Assembly: GCA_022402525.1 (NCBI GenBank)
Contig: JAKRSB010000101.1
Span: 1-64,000 of the forward strand
Direction of reading: 5' to 3'
From: Thermosynechococcaceae cyanobacterium MS004
GTDB taxonomy: Bacteria > Cyanobacteriota > Cyanobacteriia > Thermosynechococcales > Thermosynechococcaceae
Length of the DNA stretch: 64,000 nt
A model generated the notes under the pieces. The model worked only from the letters and a program-made list of their open reading frames with translations. It ran no database searches and was not told where the DNA came from. The position numbers were made by a program, and so were the translations under genes. Below, piece after piece: positions 42,414-51,881 of the stretch; within the stretch, counting starts at the first letter, position 1; every line of letters begins with the position of its first letter.

Positions 42414-42632
42414 ATGTTGGAGCGCTGGATCGACTGGGGATTTTCCCAAACAGGAATTATCGTTCTTATGGGTCTGCACTGCATCATTGGTCTGACGGCT
42501 GCTCTCCTGGCACGTCAGCAAGGACGTCCCTTTTTGCCCTGGATCTTTTGGGGATTATTGGGCGGCACGATCGCCCTGATTGCGGCTATTGTTCGGCCAG
42601 TTAACGGTGGCGTGAAGGAGCCCAAGGCTTAA
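42414..42632 (+). CDS. Small two-segment membrane protein
   Basis: 72 residues with two hydrophobic segments (about 14-33 and 42-62) joined by a short basic loop (RQQGRPFLP). The WIFWGLLGGTIALIAAIV second segment is typical of small cyanobacterial membrane proteins. No family is recognised. The ribosome site is weak (AAGGCG). It is divergent from the DUF790 gene and convergent with the cyclotransferase gene. The clean hydrophobic pattern makes a real gene likely. Confidence 0.6.
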   Translation: MLERWIDWGFSQTGIIVLMGLHCIIGLTAALLARQQGRPFLPWIFWGLLGGTIALIAAIVRPVNGGVKEPKA

Positions 42633-42683
42633 GGCGATACGGGAGACGGCTGTACAAGCATCTTCTGGCTCGGCTAGCGCGCG

Positions 42684-43208
42684 TTAGTCGCCCGTCCATT
42701 CCCCTTCAGAAATCAGGCGTCCACCGATCTGCTGCACCCGCTCAGGCTCCATGAAATAGGCCCAGCCGTATCCCAAGGACTTTGACTTTGCAACAGCAGA
42801 CCTCATTTCATCAGCCTGCGTTTTCGGCGTAGAGGTGTTAGACATATCAGGCGAGAAGGCTTCAGGCGCAATTATTTCAAGTGCAATTGTTTCAAGTGTA
42901 ATTGTTTCAATCGTAAAGACCTCAATCCAGTCTCGCTGGTATTCATTCTCGGAAGCGGGGCGGTAAGGGCTGTAGTCTTCTAGGGCATCCAGACGGCTCA
43001 GAATTTTGTTTTCCTCAAATGTATCGTCAGCAAAGGTGAGCAAAACGCCCTTGACCCACTGCGTCCCTTTCGTCATGGCCGGATAGCCTACAGGAAGCTT
43101 AAAAAGCTGTCCGCGTGCCCAAGCGGTTTCCGCGCTTTGGCGATCGCGGCAGTATTGGTCATTGCACTGCCCTGGCTTTAGGGTTCCGTAGACAAAAATC
43201 TTGAGCAT
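42684..43208 (-). CDS. Gamma-glutamylcyclotransferase-like protein
   Basis: 174 residues. The diagnostic substrate-loop sequence FVYGTLKPGQCN at residues 5-16 and a DALEDYSPYRPASENEYQRDW segment define the GGCT/AIG2-like fold. Such enzymes release 5-oxoproline from gamma-glutamyl compounds. An in-frame 15-bp duplication gives TIETITLETIALEI (about 97-110), likely a surface loop. Substrate unknown. Confidence 0.85.
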   Translation of the reverse strand: MLKIFVYGTLKPGQCNDQYCRDRQSAETAWARGQLFKLPVGYPAMTKGTQWVKGVLLTFADDTFEENKILSRLDALEDYSPYRPASENEYQRDWIEVFTIETITLETIALEIIAPEAFSPDMSNTSTPKTQADEMRSAVAKSKSLGYGWAYFMEPERVQQIGGRLISEGEWTGD

Positions 43209-43322
43209 CCCTAAACAGTACGGCTACAGGCTCAAACCTACCTGAATTTAGCGCCAAAGCTTAGGTCCATAAGCTTTGGTTCATTAGGTTAGGTTCAAAT
43301 GAGTTCTGAAATGAGCTCTGAA

Positions 43323-43378
43323 ATTAGTCCAGAAGAATTAGTCCAGAAGAATTAATTCAGAAAAATTAATTCAGAAAT
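43323..43378. repeat. 14-bp tandem repeat overlapping the lepB stop codon
   Basis: Four units, ATTAGTCCAGAAGA twice and ATTAATTCAGAAAA-like twice, start at 43323, 43337, 43351 and 43365. The last unit contains the lepB stop codon (43366-43368, minus strand). Confidence 0.9.
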
Positions 43379-43968
43379 TTGGCCTCGCCCACCGGAAGCG
43401 TACCAGTGCGGTTAATCGGCCAGAACCGAAATGATGCGCGTCCAACAATTTCTTGCTGAGACACCAGTCCCCAGCAGCGGCCATCGTAGCTATTGTTGCG
43501 GTTATCCCCTAAGACCAAGAACTTGCCATCCGGAATCTTGACGGGCTTGGACAAGAAGGCAGAAACGCCCTCCAAGGAGCAGGTTTCAACGGAGGTTGCA
43601 CCGTTATTCGCGACGTAAGCCTCCGCGAGCTGACGATCATTGATGTAAACTCGACCATCCTGAATCGCAACGCGATCGCCAGGAACACCAATGACGCGCT
43701 TGATAAAGGCATCCTTGAACCCTTGGGCGCGGAGTGATTGGGTGGGGTTAAAAACCACGATATCGCCCCTCTGGGGCTGGTGAAAGTAGTAGGTGATTTT
43801 TTCAATAATGAGGCGATCGTTGACCTGTAGGGTTGGCTCCATTGACCCAGAGGGAATATAGCGTGCCTCAGCCACGTAGGAGCGAATCCCAAAGGCCAGT
43901 AAAAGGCTCAACCCCACGGTCTTTGCAGCTTCTAACCACCAAGACTCTTGATCGGACGATTTCGACAT
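43366..43968 (-). CDS. lepB: Signal peptidase I
   Basis: 200 residues. One N-terminal membrane segment (about 13-28) is followed by the catalytic domain. Catalytic S42 lies in IPSGSMEPTL and the general-base K90 in FIKRVIGVPGDRV. The GDNRNNSYDGRCWG box is complete. It removes signal peptides on the outer face of the cytoplasmic or thylakoid membrane. Length is typical of cyanobacterial LepB. Its stop codon lies inside a 14-bp tandem repeat. Confidence 0.96.
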   Translation of the reverse strand: MSKSSDQESWWLEAAKTVGLSLLLAFGIRSYVAEARYIPSGSMEPTLQVNDRLIIEKITYYFHQPQRGDIVVFNPTQSLRAQGFKDAFIKRVIGVPGDRVAIQDGRVYINDRQLAEAYVANNGATSVETCSLEGVSAFLSKPVKIPDGKFLVLGDNRNNSYDGRCWGLVSQQEIVGRASFRFWPINRTGTLPVGEAKFLN

Positions 43969-44424
43969 AGGTGCTTAATTCAAAAGGAACTGAATTCAAA
44001 AGGAACTGAACTGAACGTAAAGATGACTATCTAGAGTGCTGAACGAAGAGTGCTGAATGAAACGTCGAGCTTAGCAAAGATTTTAATTCAAACCCTTAGG
44101 TTTCTCAAAATCAGGCGGCTTCCCCATTGATTGCCTGCGGTTTCCCTAGCGGTTTCTCTTGGGGTTTCCCTAGCGGTTTCTCTAGCGGCTTCCCTGACGC
44201 AGACCATGTCTAAACGAGTCAGCTACTCAGCGAATCAATCTCTCCTGACCCCTCTCCTGACCTTATGCATATCCCGCAGGTTCCGTTTAGAAAAGATGGG
44301 TGTTTCCCAAATGTAACGGATTGCAAAGTATAATGAGGGGCGTAATCTAGATAGACCGTGAGCCTACCTACTCATTGGCTCAGGGACTCAGCCTTTTATA
44401 CTCTAGACCTAGGAAATTAAGTTC
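43969..44424. promoter_or_regulatory. Intergenic region upstream of crtP with a candidate -10 box
   Basis: 456 bp between the divergent lepB and crtP genes. It contains a diverging CCCTAGCGGTTTCTCT repeat (about 44145-44200), which opens a meaningless Val/Ser-rich frame. A perfect TATAAT lies at 44329-44334, about 90 bp before the crtP start. No good -35 stands at the proper distance, so the promoter call is tentative. Confidence 0.4.
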
Positions 44425-45849
44425 ATGCGGGTTGCGATCGCAGGTGGTGGATTAGCAGGACTAGCCTGCGCGAAATATTTGGTGGATTCAGGCCACCAGC
44501 CGATTATCTTTGAGAGTCGCGATGTGCTGGGCGGGCTGGTTGCAGCTTGGAAAGACCAAGATGGTGACTGGTATGAAACCGGTCTACATGCTTTCTTTGG
44601 AGCCTACCCCAACATGCTTCAGCTTTTTAAGGAGCTGGATATTGAAGACCGCCTTCAGTGGAAAGAGCATGCACTGATTTTCAACCAGCCGGAAAAGCCC
44701 GAAACCTACTCCTACTTTAGCGTTCCCAATATTCCGGCCCCCTTCAACGTCCTGATGTCGATTTTGCGCAACAACGACATGCTGACCTGGACGCAGAAGC
44801 TGCGCTTTGCCCTAGGGTTATGGCCAGGGGTACTGCGAGGCCAAAAGTATGTAGAAGCCATGGACAAATACAGCCTGAAAGAATGGCTGGAGCGCCAGGG
44901 CATTGATGAGCGCGTCAGCTCGGACGTTTTTATTGCAGCCTCCAAAGCCTTGACCTTCATCAACCCAGAGGATGTATCCGCCACCATTGTTTTGACGGCG
45001 GTGAATAAATTTTTAAGAGAGCGCTATGGCTCCAAAATTGCCTTTCTGGACGGCTCGCCGACAGAGCGGCTGTGTCAGCCGATGGTGGACTACATCACAG
45101 CGCGAGGCGGCGAAGTCCTTTTGGAAAAACCCCTCAAGGAAATTGTGGTGAACGCAGACGGCACGGTGCGGCACTTTTTAATGCGCGGACTGCACGGACA
45201 GCCTGACCAAATTGTCGAGGCTGACCTGTATGTCTCGGCGATGTCCGTGGACGTGATGAAGGTGCTAATGCCCCAGCCCTGGAAAGAAATTCCGTTTTTC
45301 CAGAAGCTAGAGGGACTAGAGGGCGTGCCGGTCATTAACCTGCATCTTTGGTTTGACCGTAAGCTAACCGATATTGATCACCTCTTGTTTTCGCGGTCTG
45401 ACTTGCTGAGCGTCTATGCGGACATGAGCATTACTTGCAAAGCCTATGAAGATCCGGATCGCTCTATGCTGGAGTTTGTGCTGGCCCCCGCTAAGGACTG
45501 GATTGATCGCACTGACGAAGAGATCATTGCCGCCACCATGAAGGAGCTTGAACGACTCTTTCCGCAGCACCTGACGGGAGAGAACCCCGCCAAGCTGCGG
45601 AAGTATAAAGTGGTGAAGACCCCCCGATCCGTCTATACCGCTTCTCCAGGGCGGCAGGCATTCCGGCCTGATCAAGAAACGCCAATTTCTAACTTCTATC
45701 TGGCGGGGAGCTATACGCTCCAGCAGTACTTGGGCAGTATGGAAGGGGCGGTTCTTTCTGGTAAGCTGGCAGCGCAGGCGATTTCAAATGCCTATCCCGC
45801 CGCTCCGTCTTCTGCTTCTGTCTCGTCTTCCCAAGCCGTTCCTGTCTAG
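44425..45849 (+). CDS. crtP: 15-cis-phytoene desaturase, plant type
   Basis: 474 residues. The FAD-binding N-terminus ([17 protein letters not shown]) and the plant-type body ([15 protein letters not shown], the segment ending [25 protein letters not shown]) identify the CrtP/PDS desaturase, which turns phytoene into zeta-carotene using plastoquinone. It differs from bacterial CrtI. The C-terminal [20 protein letters not shown] completes the flavin site. crtB begins 7 bp after its stop, so the two form an operon; this order is usual in cyanobacteria. Confidence 0.98.
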   Translation: MRVAIAGGGLAGLACAKYLVDSGHQPIIFESRDVLGGLVAAWKDQDGDWYETGLHAFFGAYPNMLQLFKELDIEDRLQWKEHALIFNQPEKPETYSYFSVPNIPAPFNVLMSILRNNDMLTWTQKLRFALGLWPGVLRGQKYVEAMDKYSLKEWLERQGIDERVSSDVFIAASKALTFINPEDVSATIVLTAVNKFLRERYGSKIAFLDGSPTERLCQPMVDYITARGGEVLLEKPLKEIVVNADGTVRHFLMRGLHGQPDQIVEADLYVSAMSVDVMKVLMPQPWKEIPFFQKLEGLEGVPVINLHLWFDRKLTDIDHLLFSRSDLLSVYADMSITCKAYEDPDRSMLEFVLAPAKDWIDRTDEEIIAATMKELERLFPQHLTGENPAKLRKYKVVKTPRSVYTASPGRQAFRPDQETPISNFYLAGSYTLQQYLGSMEGAVLSGKLAAQAISNAYPAAPSSASVSSSQAVPV

Positions 45850-45856
45850 CCGACAC

Positions 45857-46795
45857 ATGCTGCAATTGCCTGAAACCCCGCGATACACAATGCCTCAAAG
45901 TTCTTTAGCGCAGTCTTACGAACTCTGTCGGCAGGCAACCGCTTTTTATTCCAAGACATTCTACCTGGGTACGCTGCTCATGACGGAGCAAAAGCGGCGC
46001 GGGATTTGGGCGATTTATATGTGGTGTCGCCGCACGGATGAGCTGGTGGATGGCCCAAGGGCTGCAACCACTACGCCAGAAACGCTGGATGCGTGGGAGT
46101 CTAGTCTAGAAGCGCTGTTTGATGGAAAGCCGACAGATGACTATGATGTAGCGCTAGTGGATACCATCGAGCAATACAACCTCGATATTCAGCCCTTTCG
46201 GGACATGATCGAGGGGCAGCGGATGGATCTTTACCGCAGCCGCTACGAAACCTTTGAAGAACTCAAGCTCTACTGCTACCGGGTGGCTGGGACGGTGGGG
46301 CTCATGTCTGCTCAAATTATGGGGTTGGAGTTTTTCTCTGATCGGCTTCAGGCTCCTTGGGTAGATCCCTATGCAAAAAAGGATAGCGACCCCATTGAAC
46401 AGGCGATCGCCCTAGGGATTGCCAACCAACTCACCAATATTCTGCGAGACGTGGGGGAAGATGCTAGGCGTGGCAGAATTTATCTGCCCCAAGAAGATTT
46501 GCGCCTGTTTAACTACACAGAAGCTGATTTGATTAAGGGTATCGTAGATGACCGCTGGCGCGCCCTAATGAAGTTTCAGATTGAGCGGGCGCGCAAGTTT
46601 TTTGAAATCTCTGAAGGGGGAATCCGTGCCCTAGAGCGAGATGCGCGATGGCCTGTTTGGTCGGCGCTGGTGCTATATCGGCAGATTCTAGATGTGGTGG
46701 AGCGCAACCGCTACGATGTGTTTACTAAACGGGCCTATGTTCCAGGGGTTCGGAAGTTTTTATCGTTGCCTAATGCCTGGATTAAGGCGATCTGA
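45857..46795 (+). CDS. crtB: Phytoene synthase
   Basis: From the ATG at 45857, 312 residues, starting MLQLPETPR as in other cyanobacterial CrtB; the frame stays open 23 codons upstream into crtP but no signal supports that. It condenses two geranylgeranyl diphosphates to phytoene, the first committed carotenoid step. Two Asp-rich metal sites are seen, RRTDELVD and DVGEDARRGRIYLP. FYSKTFYLGTLLM and YCYRVAGTVGLM are the usual conserved segments. It directly follows crtP. Confidence 0.97.
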   Translation: MLQLPETPRYTMPQSSLAQSYELCRQATAFYSKTFYLGTLLMTEQKRRGIWAIYMWCRRTDELVDGPRAATTTPETLDAWESSLEALFDGKPTDDYDVALVDTIEQYNLDIQPFRDMIEGQRMDLYRSRYETFEELKLYCYRVAGTVGLMSAQIMGLEFFSDRLQAPWVDPYAKKDSDPIEQAIALGIANQLTNILRDVGEDARRGRIYLPQEDLRLFNYTEADLIKGIVDDRWRALMKFQIERARKFFEISEGGIRALERDARWPVWSALVLYRQILDVVERNRYDVFTKRAYVPGVRKFLSLPNAWIKAI

Positions 46796-46807
46796 AGTGT
46801 TTGCTTG

Positions 46808-46940
46808 AAGTTTTTTTTTTGAAGTTTTTTTTTGAAGCGTTTCCCTAGAAATGTTTATGGAAAGCCTTCAAGTGCCAATCTTCAAATGTAAGTCTTCAAA
46901 TCTAAGTCTTCAAATCTAAATCTTCAAATCTAAATCTTCA
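46808..46940. repeat. T-run repeats and 14-bp tandem array overlapping a stop codon
   Basis: Two TTGAAGTTTTTTTTT-like copies lie just after crtB. From 46879 on there are four units of TCTTCAAATCTAAG (46879, 46893, 46907, 46921) and a partial fifth. The partial unit holds the stop codon of the convergent GGDEF-EAL gene (46938-46940). Confidence 0.9.
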
Positions 46941-49058
46941 AACTTGCTCAACGGCTGAGACACTGCTCACAGCATAAGCTTTGCTCTGGATCGCTGCGTT
47001 TGAGGTCGTCATCAGCTGTTCAAGCTCTGGAAGTGGGAGAGGCTTGGCAAAAAGATAGCCTTGGACAAAGTCGCAGTCCAATGTTTTGAGCTGGAGAAGC
47101 TGAGCCTGAGTTTCAACTCCCTCTGCGATCGCGGTCATCCCTAAGTTATGGGCCAGGGTAATAATCACCTTTACAATTTCGGCATTGTCCGGATCGGTTT
47201 CTAGTAGCCGAATAAAGGACAGATCAATTTTGAGTGTGTTGAGGGGTAAATTGTGCAGCACGCTTAAAGAGGAGTAGCCTGTCCCAAAATCATCCACCTG
47301 AATTTGAATGCCCAATGCCTGAAGTTGGGTTAAAACCTGGACGGCTACGGCCTGATTTTCAATAATCATGGTTTCAGTAATTTCAAGCTTGAGACGCTTC
47401 GGGGGGCAGCCCGTAGAGGCCAAAACGGCCTGAATTTGATCGGCGAAATCAGGTTGCGAAAACTGTCTCGCGGACAGATTAACGCTAACGGTTAGGGGCG
47501 GAAGGGTTGAAAAGTCTCTCATCCAATGGATCATCTGGTGACAGGCTTCTTGGATGACCCATTGGCCAATCGGCAGAATCAGTCCGGTTTCTTCGGCAAT
47601 GGGAATAAACTCTGCCGGAGAAACCATCCCGCGCTCTGGATGATTCCAGCGGATTAGGGCTTCAACGCCAGTTAGAGTCTGGGTTTTGAGGCAATAGATG
47701 GGCTGGTAGAATAGCTGAAACTGCTGCTCTGAGATTGCATGGCGTAAGTCAATCTCCGTCTGGAGAATCTTTTGGGCCTGCTCATGCATAGTGTGCTCAA
47801 AGATTGCGTACTGCGATTTCCCTGCGGCCTTGGCGCGATACATCGCGGTATCGGCATCCCGCAGAAGATCTTCCGGTCGCTGGGTCTGTGGGTCGCGCAG
47901 GGCAATCCCAATGCTCCCAGAAATATAGGCCATATGGCCTTCTAGATCAAAGGGTTGGGTCAAGGATTGATTCAGACGCGTTGCAATGTGTTCTGCATCC
48001 TGAATGCCCGTGAGATTTTCGAGCAGAATGGCAAATTCGTCTCCCCCAAGCCGCGCCACAATGTCGCCAGGGCGGAGGGAGGCTTCTAGACGCTGGGCTA
48101 CCTGCACCAGAAGCTGATCGCCCATGGCGTGACCCAGGCTATCGTTGATGCTTTTGAAGCGATCGCAGTCGAGAAACAGCACCGCAAATTGATAGGCCTG
48201 GCGTTCCGCGCGATTAAAGGAGCGCTTGAGCTGGTCTAGAAAGAGGACGCGGCTGGGCAGCCCTGTCAACTGGTCAAATAGCGCGACGTGATGGGTTAAG
48301 TCAGTCTGAGAGCCTGCAATGCGCAACACCTGCCCCTGAGCATCTCTGACCGCTAGTCCGTGACTAAGCACCCAGCGATAGGAGCCATCTTTGTGGTGAA
48401 TGCGGTACTCACTTCTAAAAGTTGCTTTGTAGCCAGAGAGATGCTCCTCAAGCTCCGTCTTAAATCGCGCCTGATCTTCGGGGTGAATGCGGCGCAGCCA
48501 CTCTTCTGGGCTGGGTTGAAGATCTGCTGGTGCATGGCCAATAATGGCGCTCCAGCGGGGTGAAAAATATATCTGTTGGGTTTGCCAGTTCCAGTCCCAA
48601 ATGCCGTCATTGACGGCCTGCGCCACGAGGGCATACTGCTGTTCCTTTTCCTGGAGCGCTCCGAGGGTGTGGGTGTGGTTGAGGGTATAGCGAATGGCGC
48701 GCTCTAGCATGGTCGGTGAAATATCGGCTTTGACCAGGTAGTCGGCTGCACCTGCCGCCATCGCTGCTAGATCTGTCTCGCGATCGCTTTGTCCGGTCAG
48801 CATAATGATGGGCACCGTTAAACCCTGGGCGGCAGCGGACTTGAGTAAGTCCAGCCCAGTATCTTGGCCAAGTTGAAAATCTGAGAGACAGATATCAAAG
48901 GGTTCGGTTTGGAGCTTGTCTAAGGCTGCGTCTAGGGTGGTTGCCCAGGTAATGGCGATCGTTATCCCACAAATTTCGCCCAGCAAGTCTGAGGTCAATA
49001 TATAGTCGTCCTCATCGTCTTCCACCAGCAGCAGCCGCAGGGAGTTCTTACCCAGCAT
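46938..49058 (-). CDS. REC-PAS-GGDEF-EAL cyclic-di-GMP turnover protein
   Basis: 706 residues. Receiver domain about 8-125 (acceptor Asp in CLSDFQL), PAS about 135-260, GGDEF about 265-430 with intact ARLGGDEFAIL, and EAL about 440-690 with VEALIRWNHP, ITETMI, DDFGTGYSS and AEGVETQ. Both the cyclase and phosphodiesterase sites look complete. It is the last gene of an overlapping three-gene operon: its start overlaps the response-regulator gene by 11 bp. Output of the CHASE4 kinase upstream therefore very likely tunes cyclic-di-GMP through this REC domain (inference). Confidence 0.94.
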   Translation of the reverse strand: MLGKNSLRLLLVEDDEDDYILTSDLLGEICGITIAITWATTLDAALDKLQTEPFDICLSDFQLGQDTGLDLLKSAAAQGLTVPIIMLTGQSDRETDLAAMAAGAADYLVKADISPTMLERAIRYTLNHTHTLGALQEKEQQYALVAQAVNDGIWDWNWQTQQIYFSPRWSAIIGHAPADLQPSPEEWLRRIHPEDQARFKTELEEHLSGYKATFRSEYRIHHKDGSYRWVLSHGLAVRDAQGQVLRIAGSQTDLTHHVALFDQLTGLPSRVLFLDQLKRSFNRAERQAYQFAVLFLDCDRFKSINDSLGHAMGDQLLVQVAQRLEASLRPGDIVARLGGDEFAILLENLTGIQDAEHIATRLNQSLTQPFDLEGHMAYISGSIGIALRDPQTQRPEDLLRDADTAMYRAKAAGKSQYAIFEHTMHEQAQKILQTEIDLRHAISEQQFQLFYQPIYCLKTQTLTGVEALIRWNHPERGMVSPAEFIPIAEETGLILPIGQWVIQEACHQMIHWMRDFSTLPPLTVSVNLSARQFSQPDFADQIQAVLASTGCPPKRLKLEITETMIIENQAVAVQVLTQLQALGIQIQVDDFGTGYSSLSVLHNLPLNTLKIDLSFIRLLETDPDNAEIVKVIITLAHNLGMTAIAEGVETQAQLLQLKTLDCDFVQGYLFAKPLPLPELEQLMTTSNAAIQSKAYAVSSVSAVEQV

Positions 49059-49521
49059 GGTTTAGATATCCTTCGCGCGGGAGCTGCACCACCGAAAACC
49101 AATAGTTACCCAAAGTATTTAAAACTTCGACCAGTCCATCAAAGGTGACGGGCTTTGTGATATAGGAATTTGCCCCAATATCGTAGCTACCGTAAATATC
49201 CCCGTCTGCACTAGAGGTGGTAAGCACCACAACGGGAATATGGCGGAGCTTGGGGTGAGCCTTAATTTCCCGCAGGGCTTCTCGGCCATCTTTGCGCGGC
49301 ATGTTTAGATCAAGCAAAATCAAGTCAGGAAGGCGATTATGGCTGGATTGGGTTGGGGCTAAACAGCTATTAAGTCGATCAATGAGCGCTTCGCCATCGT
49401 TGACAAAGTCAAGGTTATGGGGCAAGCCACTTTCTGCAAAGGCGTCCTGGGCAAACATTTGATCATCTGCGTCATCATCTGCCATTAAAACCAGAAGTCG
49501 ATGGGATGAGGGTAGGGTCAT
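49048..49521 (-). CDS. Rcp1-like single-domain response regulator
   Basis: 157 residues, receiver only. The acidic cluster is MADDDADD, the phospho-acceptor Asp lies in LILLDLNMP, TTSSADGDI carries the switch Thr/Ser, and K is in YITKPVTF. It overlaps the kinase gene by 4 bp (ATGA) and the following GGDEF-EAL gene by 11 bp. Such tight packing marks it as the middle element of one signalling chain. It could relay or compete for phosphate with the REC domain of the next protein. Confidence 0.94.
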   Translation of the reverse strand: MTLPSSHRLLVLMADDDADDQMFAQDAFAESGLPHNLDFVNDGEALIDRLNSCLAPTQSSHNRLPDLILLDLNMPRKDGREALREIKAHPKLRHIPVVVLTTSSADGDIYGSYDIGANSYITKPVTFDGLVEVLNTLGNYWFSVVQLPREGYLNHAG

Positions 49522-51881
49522 GGGGTAGGCTCTCCTTCTAGTTTGGGCTGCTGAAGTGGCAAATGGATCATAAACGTTGCCCCGGAACCGGGGGTACTTT
49601 TAGCCGTAAGCGTTCCGCCATGATGCTCTACGATTTTTGTGCACACGGCCAACCCAATCCCGGTTCCTTCGTATTCATTGCGGCCATGCAGGCGCTGGAA
49701 GACTTTGAAAATACGATCCAGGTACTTTTCATCAAAGCCAATGCCGTTGTCGGACACAGTGATGCAGCAGAAGGGTGTTGTCTGGGCGCTAGCGTGGGTA
49801 GAAGGCTGGGCGGCCGATTGGGTGACAGATTGGTCAGCAGAACATTGGCCATCGTTCTTTAGAGGAGGCTGAAGACTAGACTCAATGATGATTTGGGGCG
49901 ACAGACCTGGCTGCTGAAACTTGAGGGCATTGCCGATGAGGTTTTGAAAAAGCTGCCGCATTTGGAGGGCATCGGCTTCTAGGGTAGGCATGGGGCCAAG
50001 GGTCACTTGGGCGTGTGTCTCTTGAATACGCACCTCTAAGTCGCTCAGTACATCCTGAATTAGTGTAGATAGACACAGAGGCAAAAAAGCGTGAGTCTGG
50101 GTTGTGATGCGGGAAAAGGCAAGGAGATCTTGGATGAGGGTGCGCATGCGGCCTGCTGCATTTTGCATTCGGGCCAGGTAGTTCAGTCCCTGCTCATCTA
50201 GGGTATGTTCATATTTGTGCTTGAGGCGATCGCCAAAGGCCTCGATTTTGCGTAACGGCTCCTGTAAATCGTGGGAGGCAATATAGGCAAACTGCTCTAG
50301 TTCTTCATTGGAGCGGGCCAGTTCTTCAGCCTGACGGGCGAGCAAGTGGACAGCAGTTTTGCGATCGCTTATGTCGGTCAAAGACCCTGCCATCCGAGTG
50401 GGGGTTCCCTGAGGATCGCGCACTACCGAGCCACGACACATCACCCAGCGCTCGGTGCCATCCTGCTGGCGGATGCGGTGTTCATGTTCGAGGTGAGAGC
50501 TCATGCCCTGTAAGTGCACGTCAATGGCTGCCTTGAAGTCTGACAGATCCGCTGGATGCACATGCTCAAACCAGGTTTCTAGAGACGGCTCTAGTGCAGC
50601 ATCACCATACCCTAGAATTTTTTGCCATCGTGGGGAGAAATAAACGGTGCGGGTGAGTAAGTTCCAGTCCCAAATGCCGTCATTGGCTCCCATGACTGCC
50701 AAGGCATAGCGCTCTTTGCTATTCTGAAGCGCTTGCTGCACCGCCAGGAGCTGATCTAAGGTCTTGTTAATGGTTTTGCCCAAGTGCGTGAGTTCATCTT
50801 GCCCTGTCAGATAAATTCTGGCGGAGAGGGTACCCTGATGCCCAATGGCCCTGACCCCTTCGCTCAGGTGGCTGAGCCGCGACAAAATAAAGCGCTCTAG
50901 CAGCCCTAAAACCAGGGCACAAAACGCCAGACCAATGAGCAGCGTAGACCAAAAGTAGTAGTGAAGGCTGTTTAGTCCGTAGGTATAAATCTTTCGGTTA
51001 TTCTCAGCTTTAAGAATCAGGGCAGGCTTGCCCCGTACATCACTGATCTGCACATAGCTGGCTATGGTGTTTTCTCCTAAGACTTGAGCGGCGATCGTAG
51101 TGTTGTGAAACTTGTTTTTGGCGATCGCCCGTAGCTCTTGAGGCAAGTCTGACGAGTTATGGAGATAGAGTGTCACCGGAAGCTGAACTGCCGCAGAGAG
51201 CTTTTTAATCATTTGGGCATCAATATAGCGCCCCATGCTCAGCACTCCATTTCCTTGCCCAGTTCCGGTCTTGCTGAGGACTGGGTAGCTGGTCACGAGC
51301 ATTACGCCACTGGAGGAAGGTAGGACACCCTGAACCCTCTGGCCGGACTTCACGGTTTTGAGACTGGATAGATGATGGCCCAGAAAGGTTGACGGAACTG
51401 GTAGAGGCTGATTAGTGTAAAAGTCGAGCCCTTTTTGCGCAAGAAGTTTGCCAGCGCGATTGGAAATTGCAACGGTATTAATTTTGATATGGGCAAAGGT
51501 ATCGTCGTATAACTGGGATTCCATGAAGTTGGGATTACGCCCTTCCACAAACTGATAGGTTTCATTCCAGTCTGAGTAGTCTCTAGCGGACTCGCTTAGC
51601 CGAGATACCTCATTCGCCAAGGCATTTTGCAGACGTGCGGCATTGGTGAGGGCGCGATCATTCTCAGCCTCGCCAAAATTGTTCAGCAGGATGGTGCGCA
51701 CTACGGCAAACTGTGTCAAAAAGAGAATCGCAAAGCTTCCAGCAATAATGAATGTGACCTTAAATCGCAGCCCCACCCAGGGTTTAGGGCTTTCAGCAGC
51801 CAGTTGCCCCTCCTGGACTTCATGAGAATGAAGAGAGAGAATTTTCTGCGGTGAGGAGAACTTGGAGGACGCGATCGCCAT
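49518..51881 (-). CDS. CHASE4-HAMP-PAS sensor histidine kinase
   Basis: 787 residues. Membrane segment 1 (about 38-62), an extracytoplasmic CHASE4 domain (about 70-290, with RDYSDWNETYQF and NTVAISNRAGKLL) and membrane segment 2 (about 305-328) are followed by HAMP, PAS (about 395-510), HisKA (phospho-His in YIASHDLQEPLRK) and HATPase_c (NLIGNALKF, DNGIGFDEKY, GTGIGLAVC). An in-frame SAAQPSTHASAQ repeat lies in a loop of the ATPase domain. CHASE4 ligands are generally unknown. It heads the operon with the response regulator and the GGDEF-EAL protein. Confidence 0.94.
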   Translation of the reverse strand: MAIASSKFSSPQKILSLHSHEVQEGQLAAESPKPWVGLRFKVTFIIAGSFAILFLTQFAVVRTILLNNFGEAENDRALTNAARLQNALANEVSRLSESARDYSDWNETYQFVEGRNPNFMESQLYDDTFAHIKINTVAISNRAGKLLAQKGLDFYTNQPLPVPSTFLGHHLSSLKTVKSGQRVQGVLPSSSGVMLVTSYPVLSKTGTGQGNGVLSMGRYIDAQMIKKLSAAVQLPVTLYLHNSSDLPQELRAIAKNKFHNTTIAAQVLGENTIASYVQISDVRGKPALILKAENNRKIYTYGLNSLHYYFWSTLLIGLAFCALVLGLLERFILSRLSHLSEGVRAIGHQGTLSARIYLTGQDELTHLGKTINKTLDQLLAVQQALQNSKERYALAVMGANDGIWDWNLLTRTVYFSPRWQKILGYGDAALEPSLETWFEHVHPADLSDFKAAIDVHLQGMSSHLEHEHRIRQQDGTERWVMCRGSVVRDPQGTPTRMAGSLTDISDRKTAVHLLARQAEELARSNEELEQFAYIASHDLQEPLRKIEAFGDRLKHKYEHTLDEQGLNYLARMQNAAGRMRTLIQDLLAFSRITTQTHAFLPLCLSTLIQDVLSDLEVRIQETHAQVTLGPMPTLEADALQMRQLFQNLIGNALKFQQPGLSPQIIIESSLQPPLKNDGQCSADQSVTQSAAQPSTHASAQTTPFCCITVSDNGIGFDEKYLDRIFKVFQRLHGRNEYEGTGIGLAVCTKIVEHHGGTLTAKSTPGSGATFMIHLPLQQPKLEGEPTP

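Noticed and set aside
44131-44316. Plus-strand frame encoding repeated VSLAVSL
   Set aside because: It arises from a tandem DNA repeat in the crtP upstream region and has no other support.
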